Shown here piece after piece: positions 48,374-61,300 of a stretch of DNA of 64,000 nucleotides (position 1 is the stretch's first letter; each line of letters starts with the position of its first letter). The DNA is from Leuctra nigra (Eukaryota > Arthropoda > Insecta > Plecoptera > Leuctridae), in contig OW203763.1 in assembly GCA_934045905.1 (NCBI GenBank), forward strand, positions 16,126,948 through 16,190,947. Direction: 5' to 3'. The position numbers and the translations under genes were made by a program. A model generated the notes under the pieces. That model was given only the letters and a program-made list of their open reading frames with translations, ran no database searches and was not told the origin of the DNA.

Positions 48374-48556
48374 TTAAGCATCACGCCATACAACTTCCCA
48401 ATCATTGAGTGCATTCCACTTTGACTTCAAATTGAACTTGTAGAAAGAGAGATGATCATCGACACAAAAGCGATCAACGGATTTGAGATATTTTACTTCG
48501 GCGTTTAGATCATCGTGTTGAGAACTCACGTTTGCGCAAGTTTGATTAAAGAAATA
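48374..48556 (-). other. Orphan protein-like open stretch
   Basis: Sixty codons open to a TAA, with balanced, protein-like composition (YLKSVDRFCVDDHLSFYKF, KWNALNDWEVVWRDA at the end) but no Met. A weak acceptor lies inside. It is downstream of the C6orf89-like gene, whose frame it does not fit. It may be an unplaced exon or a pseudogene piece. Confidence 0.25.
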
Positions 48557-48910
48557 TTAATACATTTTGTCACAAATTCCCGATGATCGAAAAAAGAATG
48601 TATCCATTGTGACTTCATCGACAGTTGCCTTGGAAACTCCCAGTTCTTTCTAGCCAATAGGCTGTTATTAATTCAGGTAATGCTACAAATTAATGTAAGA
48701 CTAGTTTCATTAACAATATACAATGTTCTTGATCAAAAGGTTAGTTAGTACCACATATACTTTGATTAAGATGCCTCCTGTTTAATTACTCGCACTGTTA
48801 CTTCATTGACATTGACAACAAATATTGCTTACTTCATGTTTGTATATTCGTTAGGGAGATTATTGACTATCACATGTATATGAGTTTTCATCTTCTGATA
48901 AAATGTATTA

Positions 48911-49052
48911 AGCCGTGTTCACATAAGCAAGTAAAGCGTTTTCCTCTTAACCAATCACAAGTCAGCCCTGAGCGGTTTCTGGAATTGCGATTGGTTTTAA
49001 GAGAAAAATCGCAAAACCCTTAACGCAAAACCGCTCTTATGTAAACAGCCCA
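48911..49052. mobile_element. 142-bp MITE with TTA target site
   Basis: TGTTCACATAAG near the left end pairs with CTTATGTAAACA near the right end. TTA occurs at 48908-48910 and 49053-49055. Internal AACCAATCACAA and GCGATTGGTT are inverted too. Confidence 0.7.
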
Positions 49053-49127
49053 TTAGTCTCTACATATTGCAAATAGGGCTAATATACCTACCAGTCTTTA
49101 CCTACACATGAAATAAGTATGTAGTAT

Positions 49128-51604
49128 TCAGTAAGCTCCAATATACGTGATACTTACGTTCTTGCTAGGGCTGACTGGGAGGCTCTTCAGCGTGTAATAA
49201 AGATTGCTGTAGAACACTAAAATAGTGAAAACATAAGAAATTAAAGCAAAACTGTCTCATTACAAGTATAAACTCAACAGTAGTTGCGTACTTACAGAAA
49301 TATGAAGGCTTCATGTGAATTGCGATCGTTGAACAGTGACTGCGGCATGAAAATACTGGCTCCAGAACCAGTAGTCTCTCTCCAGAACTTTGCATCACGA
49401 AGACACTAAAACTCTCCATCATTGGCTGTCCAAAACAAGACGAAACAATTAGCAAGCTTGGACACGAAAAGAGACAAATTAAGATTTGTGTTTGTTATTA
49501 AAGTCTGCATAATGATAAATGAACAAAATTATCAAATAAAGGACACACTAATAAAACTATTACACAATGGCTCTGATCACAGTTGTGTGTCCCTGAAATA
49601 TGTATCTGCATATGCGGAAAGTAAAATCAATTTAAATTATAGAGCACGCAGTTTTAATGCTCAACTGCAAATTTAAAATTATAATTTTTCATAAAAAAAG
49701 AGATTGAGGAAAAGAGAAGGAAAAAAATGAGATTTGAAATTAGCGAGCGGCGAGGGTTCCTTCTCTCGTTACTTGTTACTAGAGAATCCTCAAACAGGGG
49801 TTCCTCCTCTACATGAGGTGTATTATTCTACTAATCTAGGTAGGTACTCTAATCTCACAACTCAGTGGGTCAGACCTACAGGGCCCTGATTCTACAACTC
49901 CATTGCGGTCGCCTAGCAATTTCTTTCAAAAGATTAACATTGAAATAATTGCTAGGCAACCGCAATGGAGTTGTAGAATCAGGGTCCAGGGTACCAGGAG
50001 ATATGAAAATATAGTAGGTGTATACACAAGGCCTTGAAGATAGAACCGATTGCAATGATTTTATGGCATTATCTGATGAAGTCTATGCTAAAGTGTCATC
50101 TAACTCTAGTTGGTATCTAGTAGCTACCTAGGTGAGCTCTGATTTCATTGGTAATAATAACAAGGATTGATTGTCAAGGAACCTGACCAGCAGACAATGC
50201 GTTTCGTTCAAATACCATTTTTACAATTTTTAGGTAAGTGTACTGATTAAATTAGGGGGCAAAACAAATATTTGAAAGTAAACAAGCCACTAACAATAAT
50301 TGAGAAACAAAACTGTAAAAGCCGTAGCATTGATAGTAGCCTAGGTATAGCAGTGTGGAAAGGTATTCATCATTTCTGAGTTAACTCACTGTATCATAAG
50401 CTGGTGAATTTGGTTCGTCAAATAAGATGAATCGTTGGACTGTGACCCACGGAGGCACAAACTTAGGTCGTTTGAACAGTTGCCGAACAGCTCGAGATGG
50501 CTCCAAACGGTTGATTTGCCTACAAAAAACAAGCATTATCATATTATTGAAACTGGTTATTGAACACAGTGCAACTCCAACTCCTATGTAGGTAGGTATG
50601 TATATTTCACCAACTTGAAAATGAAATGTCTTGCTTACCACGTAACATGTGCATCTTGCTTTTCTGTTGCTTCACGTCCCAAATCAATGTTCATCAAATG
50701 ATGTATCTTAGTCCATTCGTTGACAGATGATTTTATTTTGTAAGCATCTCTATTAAACATATCTGCCTGTTGCCAGTACATTTCTCTGAGACCAGCATAG
50801 CTTACTTCTGCCGACACATTCTGTGTAGGAAATAACAAAAACAAATGAAATGGTGAATTAAATGAATTACATGGTAAACATCAAACACATCATGTTATTG
50901 CCTATCATACTTTTCCAATAAACTGTAATAATAAAATTTAAGTATTAAGATCTGTTTAATAGTAGAATAGATATTCAGGTAAACTTACTTTTATAAAATA
51001 TGGGTAAGCAGAATGAGGCTGCCATGTTTTAGGATCTTCATTATAGTCTGAGAGATCAATGGGACTGAAGACATCAGTACATGGCCAACAATCGACTTTA
51101 CGATAGTTAAATAATGGGTTTTCGATGAGACAGCTTTCATCGTAAATTGCTGTAAGAAGGAACAGTTTGTAAAGAGAATGGAAAACAAATTACTGAAAGA
51201 TCATTATAAAATTGACAGTTTCACTAACCTGTAATGCTGGGGTAAGCCTTTACAATAGGTATTGAGAAGTGTCGTAACATTTTCATAATTGGATAAATAT
51301 AATCTTGAATATTCCTAGCTGCCATGTTGTAGGATGGTTTATGATAACTTATAGTTATATATACTGTTATTAGCGTAGTAATAAAGACTATTGATACCAC
51401 AAGAGGTATGAGGGAAGTGCACACATGACTCGCTGCAATGATCCGTCGAAACAGTGACTTGCGTTCAAGATCATTCAATGAAGTTTTGAGTATAGTGTTA
51501 AATTGCTTTTCACTAAGATTCCATTCTTGAGCTAAATCATTCAATTCTGTTACTCTATCCTTGTAAGAAGCCAGTAAAACATTTCGAGATCTGTTGGATC
51601 GCAT
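49128..51604 (-). CDS. C6orf89: C6orf89-like (bombesin receptor-activated protein) family protein
   Basis: Six exons (minus): 51604-51229, 51149-50989, 50820-50639, 50519-50390, 49425-49292 and 49206-49128, giving 353 aa. The N-terminus is cytosolic and helical (residues 1-54), followed by one membrane segment (about 58-85, SLIPLVVSIVFITTLITVYI). A luminal part has MLRHFSIPIVKAYP, a Cys-rich VDCWPCTDV, W-rich helices, RAVRQLFKRPKFVPPW, then SGERLLVLEP and CRSHCSTIAI, close to the end of human C6orf89. The final residues are KNVSITYIGAY. The exon 5 donor GTACGC was chosen over an adjacent GTAAGT because only it keeps the frame into exon 6. The human protein is a Golgi-associated type II membrane protein of unclear function. 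It is divergent from mRpL28, with 380 bp between start codons. Confidence 0.85.
49881..49987. mobile_element. 107-bp foldback in C6orf89 intron 4
   Basis: CTGATTCTACAACTCCATTG at the left is repeated as its reverse complement at the right, with CAGG on both flanks as a possible target duplication. Almost the whole element is stem. Confidence 0.8.
50010..50240. repeat. Degenerate relative of the 57577 MITE, inverted
   Basis: ATTGATTGTCAAGGAACCTG ACCAGCAG and the flanking sequence match 57577-57793 on the opposite strand. The outer termini have decayed. Confidence 0.65.
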
Positions 51605-51984
51605 TTTGCAGGATAGATTTTGAGGTTATATTTTTGTCAATACGCCAGCCAGAAGTGTCTAGAAGGTCCACTGTAGTTTGTGATCAAGATAATTACATAC
51701 ATGGATGAACAAATAATACTGTGATATTAAAATGTCTACCCGCATTCTTCAAAATATATCATAAAACCTACTCTGGATGTGGGTCCACATCTGCACCTAA
51801 TGACAGCTGTCAAACAAAGCAGATCGAACGGACGAACGCACGTTCGACGACCTTGACGGGAAGTCAGCGAAACCGAAACTTTTCAAGGAGGCCGTGCGAA
51901 GTCAGTCGGGTTAGGCTAGTTTTTACTAAGTTTTCATATAAAAAGTGTTTTGATAATTAACTTTAATTGCTTTAATATTTTTCA
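51605..51984. promoter_or_regulatory. Bidirectional promoter region
   Basis: 380 bp separate the divergent start codons of the C6orf89-like gene (-) and mRpL28 (+). A GTCAGTCGG motif at about 51900 could serve as the mRpL28 initiator. No TATA box was seen on the + side. Confidence 0.45.
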
Positions 51985-54900
51985 ATGGCATCTTCAAAGG
52001 CAGCCAAGGTAAGTAATTAGTAATCGAGTCTGACAGACTTTATCCTAAGTCATAATAATTGCTACCTATAAAGGGGATTAATCTAGAGATAGAGCTGTCA
52101 TCAGGTAACAATCCATAACCTCAATTAACTCCTTTAAATGGGTAGGTAGGTAGGTAGTAGCAAAGATTAGAGAGTGTAGTAGGTATCACACTGGGTTGTA
52201 ACTCGTGTATGGATTACATGATTGTTCTGCATGTATTAGTAAGTACTTTAGGCTGCATTACATTTTGCCGGCTAAAACCACTCATAGGCTCGACCATTAT
52301 GAAATCTCACTATAATGGAATGTTTATTTTGGTTGTGGCGACCACTCTCTCAAGACCACATTGGTCATGGGGACCGGAGACAAAGGCCAGTCCATTTGGG
52401 CTCGACAGGTTGAGCCCACATGTCTGACAAACTGGGGCAATGAAGAACGGCTTGGTCGCGACTGAAAGAAAAAGGGAACACACTTTTACCAAACTTGGGG
52501 CTAAAACATGAATATTGATACATTTGCCAGCAGCTAGTCATGGAATTGGCTTTGCTCCCATTTACGAGACATTTTAATACCTACTGAAAATACTCACTTG
52601 TGACCATGGTGGTATATAGGTTAGGTGAGTGAACCAAAGCTGAGGCAGTTGTACAAGAACGCACGCGGTTCCGCGCGCTGCCGCAGCGCGCGCTGCGATC
52701 ACCCGGTCTGACGCTTGTAATGCAAGCATATGCAAGGACGAGGATTTCGCTGACGGCAAAGTGTTATTTCACGCCGCGTTCATTTCTACACTTACGCATA
52801 TTGTGTGTTCACAAACGATAATAATTGTTTACGTATCAGTTTAAGCAATACGCTATTTGTTATACTTATTTAAAAATACAATTAATGTTCTATCACTGTT
52901 TTCATTGATTTTTTAGTACTGTGCACTGAATGGTTGATATTTGAAATTGCACACGATAAACTATTTCAAACTGAAATGTTACTATTACTAATTAAGTAAT
53001 TAACACATAGGTAGGCAATTAAAATTATGTTTTACGATGTCGTTAATTTTGATAACTTTTTCTTGGTTTGAATTCACTTCAGAGACATTGTTGTTTGTTT
53101 GCAATGTTGTCGCATTCTTTAGTTTAAATGTAGTTATGAATAATCAACATCATCTTTGTGAGCACACGAAAAAATTAATTGCCCTTTGTCCAAATACACT
53201 GTTCAATGATTCTTCATAACAATCTGGGCTCATTAAGTTCCCGTGATGGAGGCACTTCTGGCAAGATGGCTATTATCAGTCCACAGATAATACATATTTT
53301 TCATTACCTTTAATTTGTAAGATATTATCTATAGTCTTGACTTTGTGACATCTACATTCATTGTGATCTCAGGGTGAACATAATTTTTCGCCATTTGGTA
53401 TGCACAAACAGTGTTGCATCATGGCATCCTTGAAGGGGGGGGGGGGGGGGGGGGGGGGGAACCGAACATTTGACAAACCCTACTTTTTCCCTACTTTGAC
53501 ACCTTTTGCACTGTCAAACTTGTCATTATAGACCTCCTTTAGATTGCAGATATGACAGACCCAACATGCTCTATATAAGTTAATTTGAAACTAATCTAAG
53601 ATAGTCAGTTATAAAAAATTTCGCCGCGCGGCAGTTTTCTGGGTGTCAAAAACCCATTGAGCCCGGCTAGACCACTTATTTTTGCAAAATCTGTTTGCCC
53701 CCCCCCCACCCCCTCCCCTACGGGCTAAATTGTTGGAATTCATTCAACACTGCATGAAAGTATGATTTTAATTAATAATAATATCGGACAATGCGTAGAC
53801 ACGTCACGTTCATATTTATTGGCATAAGTCGATATCGTATTACTATTATCATATTAATATTATCATTAATTACAATTATGTTTTCCACAGACAGTTAATT
53901 ATGTGACATATTGTCCAGTCTTTCATGTGTTGCTTTGCTATCTATACTTTCATTGTGATCTTGTGAAATATCATTTATCTATATGTATACCTTCGCCGCG
54001 TGAGATACGTAAGGACATAATGTCATACTTATATCATATTATCATAATAAAACAAATGCATTTTTATGCAGAAAACCCTGAAGAAGCTAGGAATCAGCTG
54101 ATCAACATGATGTCATTCTTTATTCTAATTGGCTGAATGGCTGTAAAGGAAGGCGGGGTCTACGCCGCGTGAGTCGAGCCGAGGCGGCCGCGATCTGAGG
54201 CAAATGTATTTGAAAATTTGTGTAGACGAAACTATTCAATATTTTTGCATGCCGTTTCTTTTGTTATGGCAGTCGAGAAGTTAGGAATGTTACGAAAAAA
54301 TGGCAACTGCTTGGTTTGTATATTCTTGCCGGAATTGAGTGTTATGTTTTCAATTTGGCGTAATTTTAATCAAGTCGAAATAAAAAAATAATTTTGACCA
54401 TTATATGTTGACATTTTGACCATACATGCAACGACAAATATGTTCATGACATTGCCAGCTATATTATGTTTTTTTAAGATTTGTTTTAGCTCGTCTAGTT
54501 TTGGACATAGAGCTGATTTTATGAATAAGGGTAGTTATCCCCGTTTTTGTTGAATTTAAGGGTGAAGGAGTCAAACCACAACTTGCCAACGGTTCTTTTT
54601 GGATTCAGCGCGTCAAAATACATAGGAATATTGACGTTGGCAACTTTTAACAGACCTTCCCGCCAAGTTGTGATGTTTTACTTCTGTTCCGCGACTATCA
54701 GCCCGCCGTGCATCAGACCGGGTGACGCTCACGCGCCTGGCGGTGGAACTGTGAACAGCGTGCCTTTTGAGACCGCGCGGGCAATGGGAACGAGATAGGG
54801 CGTTCTCTCACCTAACCTATATACCACCATGCTTGTGACATGCGGTTACTGATTCTCTATATTTTCAGGGATTAAAACTCCTTTACTTACCCAAGAAGAC

Positions 54901-57900
54901 TCCATTTGACAGTCCCCTTGGTTCAAGACTTCCCGAGGCATACAAGAAGTTCTACCGAGAATGGAAGGTGCAGAACCCTGCACCAGTTCACAACATCCCT
55001 CTTGCTAATAAATATGCGCACCATGCCGATACTGGTGAAATGTGAGTACTTTTATTCATACATTAGTTGAGACACCATGGTATCTGCACCACGTAGGCTA
55101 GGTGGCATTTTTGCTATGCTGTGATATTACAGACAGTGCAGCAGGTGGCAGAAATGTGTTACGTTGGCAGGATGTCAAAGGTTGCAGCAAACATTACACA
55201 TTAATCAATTCTTAAAATAAACAAGTGTGTTTTGTAATGAATTTTCAAAATTTCATTGAAACTGATATCGATGGCTACGAATCAGCCTATCTCCATTTAG
55301 GATGAAAATGAGTTTGATATATTTAAAAACAAATACCTACTACATCAGATGGTAATATCTTGTATCTCCATCTAAAATAATAAGACAGAAAACAAGACTG
55401 CAGCACCACCTTTTCTCATTTGTGAACTTTTTCTTTGCTCTCCTGAAAACTATGTGTTTGGAGATACAATGTCCTGATTCTTAGCCATCGATATATCACT
55501 TATGCTCCCTTTGTGTACTAATTCCGAGCTCTTTACATTTGATCGGTTGCTAGGTCACGGCCAAAGAGATAAATTGATGATCTTCACCTGCCAACTTGGC
55601 CGAATTCTTTCACTACCAAGTGATGTTAAACAAGTGCACATTTTCATTAGTATTTTTTTTTTAAATGTCTATTTGTATTTCCTAACTATAAACTAGAGAA
55701 TTGGTTTTGAAACAGAAGACTTTTTTGCACTAGAATAATAAAAACAATTTAGAAGTAGGCTAGGTAGGTAGTACGTACGTTAACTCAAAAATGATTTTTT
55801 ATGGAGATCGCTGGTTTTAAATCTGGGCTAGGTAGGATCTCATATTATGCTCGAGTCTCGACGCTGCATGCATTCGGGCATTATCCATTTCCAGGACTTC
55901 TGACTGTCTCTACTACACTCATCCAGTTGATATGCAAGCTACAGTCCAGAAACAATACTACCTAGGTTCCTTCTAGATTGTTTTGTACTTGCATATTGCC
56001 ATCTCCCAAGTTAAAAGTACCTAAACGGTTTCAAGTCTAGATGACGGAGGACAATAATATGCCCATTTGTAACCATAGGGCAAATATATATAGGTTATTT
56101 ACTTGTGTTCCCGAACCCTCATTCTTTTCAATCTCTTAACAACTGCATTTCCGACCTCCCTAAATTGTCAACTAGGTAGGTAGGTAGGTACTAAATTCTT
56201 TCTGAGAATCTAGTACAAATTAACTATTTTAATTATTATTAACATTATTTTATTATTTGGACCATTTCTATGTGTTTTGAACAATAATTTTCGTCAATTT
56301 GATGTTTAAGCAGGAGTATTTTTTCACAATTAAAATAGGTACCTAAAGAATATGAGAATATGTTCAAAAAAATACATTCACTCCAAATTAGAATTGAATA
56401 GGAGAAGTACACACACGCTTCTTCTTACACAAAATAATATCTATGATATTTTTATTGGGGTCTTGTTTTAAATGCAAGTACTAAATAGGTACCTATTACT
56501 AGGTATATGAATATTTATTGAAGGCTTCGCAGACCCCAGTTTAAGAATCAATTGCTGCTCTAGCCCACACTTTTGGTAGAACCAGCCTCTTTCTTGATAT
56601 TGTAATGTTATTAACTCAACTTTATCTTGGAGCCATGCACAGTATTATTGTACCTACTAATTTACATTAATATTTCTTAATTACAGTCAATTGAAACAAG
56701 AATACCCAATACCAGTGAAATACCCTGCCGAGCATAATGCAGGCCTGTGGGGTGGTGAAGGAGTTGTGAAAGGGTTTCAAAAGCGTCATCCGTTACGACG
56801 TCGAGTCGCTCACTTCTGGGTCCCAGTGTTGAAGAAGTCCGTCGTATACAGTGAAGTCCTCGACAAACACGTGGCAGTTGTAGTTACCGACCGATTAATA
56901 CAACTTGTTCATGAGAATGCTGGGTTTGATAATTATTTGTTGAAGGTAATGTGAGAGAGCTGCAATAAACATGACGACTTCAACAACTGATTTCAGTGTG
57001 CAGCTACATGTAATTTAATTGTAATGAGTATATCTTTCTGATTACAGACACCAGCGTGTGATCTAAAATCGGAGTTGGCATTAAAATTCAAGCGAAAAAT
57101 ATTGATTGCATTGGCAAACAAAGATATCTATCCAGATGATGCTGCAAAAAGGCAGGAAGTGTTGTCCAAATACGAACACTATTTGCAAGAAGTAAGAATA
57201 TAAACTGAAAATATGCTGGTCTCAAGCTGACCATCATCATTCCACAAAACAAAACATGTACTGGGATTCGGATATTGAGTAGCTACTCAGTTATTTAGGT
57301 GCCTACTAAGAACAGCATACTATCTTTTTCTTTCCCACAGTACGACTTAGAAAATATTGAGTGGTACGGATTGACGATAAAAGAAGCATTCATGAAGCAG
57401 TCCGAGCTAGAAAAAGTTGGTACTCAACCTCGAGCGTTGAAAAGTCAATATCGATTAGATCTTATTCAACAATTGCAGGATGCTGGCATCGAAGAAGCTT
57501 CAGGGGAGAGTTTAGACAACAGGTAAGAGTTTACTAAATCATCAATTATTTGTAAGTCCAATTAAGGTAGGTAGTAGGTACACTCGACAATTCATAAAAC
57601 GGTATTTGAACGAAACTGATTGGCTGCTGGTCAGGTTCATTGACAATCAATCCTTGTTATTATCAATGAAATCCGAGCTCACCTACTAGAGGTAGATGAC
57701 GAGTAAGTATAGACTTCATCAGATGATGCCATCACATTTTTTGCAGACAATCCATTTCTTTCAAATACCGTTTTATGAATTGTCGAGTGTACCTAAAAAC
57801 TAAGATATTAACTACAAATGCTGTTTCTCACAATTTCAGAGAGAAATCATGGATATCAAAAATTAATCCATTTACCAAGAATAAATCTGAGAAAAATCTC

Positions 57901-57912
57901 AAGCAAGTTTAG
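51985..57912 (+). CDS. mRpL28: Mitochondrial ribosomal protein L28 (bL28m)
   Basis: Six exons join in phase: 51985-52008, 54869-55041, 56687-56945, 57048-57191, 57341-57522 and 57840-57912 (TAG), giving 284 aa. The start MASSKAAK is a tiny first exon, followed by GLKLLYLPKKTPFDSPLGSR. The bL28 core spans residues about 50-185: NIPLANKYAHHADTGE, GLWGGEGVVKGFQKRHPLRR, HFWVPVLKKSVVYSEVLDKH and AGFDNYLLKTP. A mitochondrial-specific tail follows (YGLTIKEAFMKQSELEKVG) with a Lys-rich end. The protein is nuclear-encoded and works in the large subunit of the mitoribosome. Its length fits insect orthologues. Intron 1 (2.9 kb) is mostly one DNA transposon. The gene is head-to-head with the C6orf89-like gene and tail-to-tail with PHKA, whose stop codon is 447 bp away. 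Confidence 0.95.
52605..54831. mobile_element. 2.2-kb DNA transposon in mRpL28 intron 1, non-autonomous
   Basis: Terminal inverted repeats start CATGGTGGTATATAGGTTAG (24-25 bp identical, to ...GTGAG) and a perfect 8-bp target duplication CTTGTGAC flanks it (52597-52604, 54832-54839). Subterminal TCACCCGGTCTGA is also inverted between the two ends. The interior contains a long G run (about 53436-53459), a C run (about 53699-53707) and no recognisable transposase. An 8-bp duplication suits hAT or P-type elements; the CATG start is not typical of hAT. Confidence 0.9.
57577..57793. mobile_element. 217-bp MITE with TA target site in mRpL28 intron 5
   Basis: GGTACACTCGACAATTCATA at the left end is matched inverted at the right end over about 34 bp (through AAAACGGTATTTGAA). 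TA lies on both sides. It shares terminal sequence and size with 14059-14277. Confidence 0.9.
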
Positions 57913-57987
57913 TTAGTGCTTTATAGTTTATAAATATTAGTTACAAATTTAATACAAATATTAAAAAGTACCATTTACCTCCAGAAA

Positions 57988-57998
57988 GAAAAAATTTA
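57988..57998 (-). terminator. Candidate polyadenylation signal of PHKA
   Basis: AATAAATAAA on the minus strand about 365 nt past the PHKA stop. It lies beyond the mRpL28 stop codon, so the two 3' UTRs may come close or overlap. Confidence 0.5.
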
Positions 57999-58359
57999 TT
58001 TATTGGGTTCCTGCTACATTTCCCTTCCATATGTTACCTATCGGTCAAGATTCATGATACAAACATAAATATTAACATAAACATCTCCAATATTGTAACA
58101 CATCAAAGTAAAGGTGTAGGCAAAAGAGTACCAACTGCTGGTAATCTCAATCTGATTCTACAAATTTCAAGTACAGGTATAGAGCAAGTCCATAGTAATC
58201 TAATTATCTTGCTTTGATGAAGTGCAAATACCCAAGGAATCATTTGACTACAATAAGTTATTAGTTAATTTTCAAACTAAGTTAAAATATGCACAGACTA
58301 AGGTAAATCTGCAAACAAATCACAAAATATGGCACAAAGCATGATCTGATTTGATCAGA

Positions 58360-61300
58360 TTAAGATATGGTGCAGTCTAGATCACCCTCTTTTGGAAGGC
58401 AGTCCAGGACTAGAGCCACCGCCCTAGTGATGTAAGTCATAGTACCATAACTACCGCTGGGTGCACTGTCATAGAAGTGCTGGCACACATACGCCGCGCC
58501 TCCGCAGAGCAAGCCTCCACTTTCGGTCATCTCGCGTTGCTCACGAGGCTTTGCGCAACAAAGAGTTGCATCGCCATTCACTTTCATCTGAAATAATAAG
58601 AAAGTTAGAGACAGATAATATGCCGAATTTAGTGTCAACTCATTCCAGAGCTAGTGCTTAGTATTGTTAGACGAATGATCTGACCTGATCTTCGAGAAAT
58701 ATCTGATTGGCTTTGTGCACAAGATGTTCTACAGCAATGACACCTCCAAGGCAAGTGGCAACATTGTACTCCGTAACCAGAGTCAACACCATTAGAGCCT
58801 CGACAATGAGCTGACGATATTCTGGCTGAGGGATCGAGTTCAAAACCGTTTCCACAGCTAGGGCAAACTTCAGTTCCCCTGATGTCATCTGGACAGAGAA
58901 ATGTGAATATTTGTTAGGAAAACAATCAATATTGTAACACAACATTGAAAAGATTAGATGAGTTTGCAGTACTTACTTCTTGTGTCAGATTTTGAGCCAA
59001 AACACGTCCCTCTATTGCAAGTCCTTGGCACTGAAACCAATGAAAAACAAATACAAATTCCCTTGCTATAAATATGGAAATAAATCGTATTGTTTTGGAG
59101 ACGAAAGATTATTATTGGTCAATAGTCTTTATATTCCAAGTCATCCTTGCCATCATACAAGTATAACATGTCATTATGTTTAATGTGTAACTAATGTAGA
59201 GTGGGAAATGAAGAAATACAAGATAGATAGCTTCTGTTAGCTGTCCTCATTGTCAGTTCCTTAGATCTAGGAATATGTGGTTCAACAAGTTTATTTAAAA
59301 CTCTGGGAAAGTGTGCCCTTTGTGTGATTGTGGTGACTTGGTGATTTATTTATTTACAATCATGGATTATCTTACCCTCTCAAGAACAGCCCACACTCTG
59401 GGATAGAAATCTCTCGGCACTCTGTTCAGCGCTCCATCAAGTCTTCTGCGACGGAGCCACTGGCCTTGTTTGTCCGGTTCCATTTCCTCTCCTTCTCCCT
59501 CACCTGTCAGCAAACTTCCAATCTGACTTCTCTGCAGCAGAAACAGAGTGTTAATTCACATATACAAGCTGATCTCATTCACCTGAGCACTGCAGTAACA
59601 AAAAAATCCTTACTTTGCTGACTCGACTAGATTTGCAGCTTATGACAGAAAAATTGCCACGGCCGACTGAAAACAAAACAAAAAAATCACAATTATAATA
59701 TGTGTAACTGTTAGACAGTTAGAGTTTGACAAAATATCATAGCAGTGAGTTTTTGCACATTATTTGTTCTCATCCATAAAAAAATATTTAAAAATAGTAA
59801 ATACTAAATGCAATTTTGGTGAAATAAATATTTTATGGGGAATTTATTTTATATTCCAATTTCAAACCATTGTTTCTTAAAAATATAACACTTTACTTCT
59901 CTTCCTTCCTTTACCTATTGCCTGCAGATATATTTTCATAACAGTGATGTCAAAAGGGCAAGAGACATTAAGGTGGCTCATCCAATCGGGCATAGTCTCA
60001 GATTTTCATAATTTTTTGTCTACTTATTGATAATCATGCCATACACAATCCTTGAAAAAATTAAACACTTCTCGTGTCTAGTTTCTAAAAAAAATTGAGT
60101 TTTCTTCCCCATGTTATCTTATGGCAGACAGGTAAAATCGTGTCACATTTAGGCTAATAATGAAGATCTAATTTTTAGTTTGTCCCAACTTTGATCAAAA
60201 AACTTATTTTCTGATAGATATTTGGACATTCTATTAGGAAAAAAATTAAAAACAATACCAACGTGTGCTATTTTAAAAGTTATAAACCAAAAACGAAATG
60301 ATTTCCCTATACCTCCTGTGTTAAAGTTTTGTTCAATCTCGAAAGGCAATAAATTGAAACCTCGCTGTAAGACAGGAGTTGCAAGTTAAATTACATTTTA
60401 TGATTCTCTTATACTTAAATATAGTTGAAATGTTGGAAAAAGTAATTCACGATGGTAATTTAAAAAAAAAATTTTTTTGGAATGTTCGATCGGTTGAGCC
60501 ACGTTAAATGTCTAATACATGCTAATACTAACTTACCACTGCTAATAGCAAATTCTTTTCCGCTCATAATATGATGCAAGAGATTCTTCATTTCAAATGG
60601 CGAGAGATTCAGCAGATGTTCAGATGCTTCCTCTCCAGTGCATATCAGTGTCCTTGAGAGTTCTGTGGCCATCACTTGGATGATGAGACCAACCTAGAGA
60701 GGAATCAAAAGACATTATCAGAGTGAAAGAGAATATGTCTCATACTTTAAAAAAATATTGGTGAATGCAATACCAGAATGTATTGCACATAATGTATGTA
60801 TGATATGTAGTCCCAAGAGCATCACACATGCATTTATTAATTTTGGATTAATATTTGACAGATTTTAACTACTATATTATATTATGTTTCATACACATAT
60901 TTTAAAACACTGCCACTTCTTGCTAAAAGAAAATAAAGCAATAAAATAAAACCTGTTGAATCGACAATCAAAACTGTACCTGGCAATAGATACAGAAAAT
61001 ATTACACTAAATTATTTTAAAAAACTAAAACACGATGAAGGTTTGAAGAGGCAGCATGTCTTACCCTAAGACGCAGCATCTCGTTGAAGAGTTGCGGCTC
61101 AGTGCGTATGAACATCGCCAAGTAAACGAGCAGTTCTTGAGTGAGCATGGCCGTGCTCTCATCGTCGCCGTAAGCCAGGTGAATTAGATGGCGAAGTTCA
61201 ACTTCTGGCAGCGGTGCAGTCACGGTGTGCTCGTTGGTGGGCGGCATGCCCACAGTGATCTGTCGTTAAACAACCGTCGTTATTATAATGTAACAAGTTA

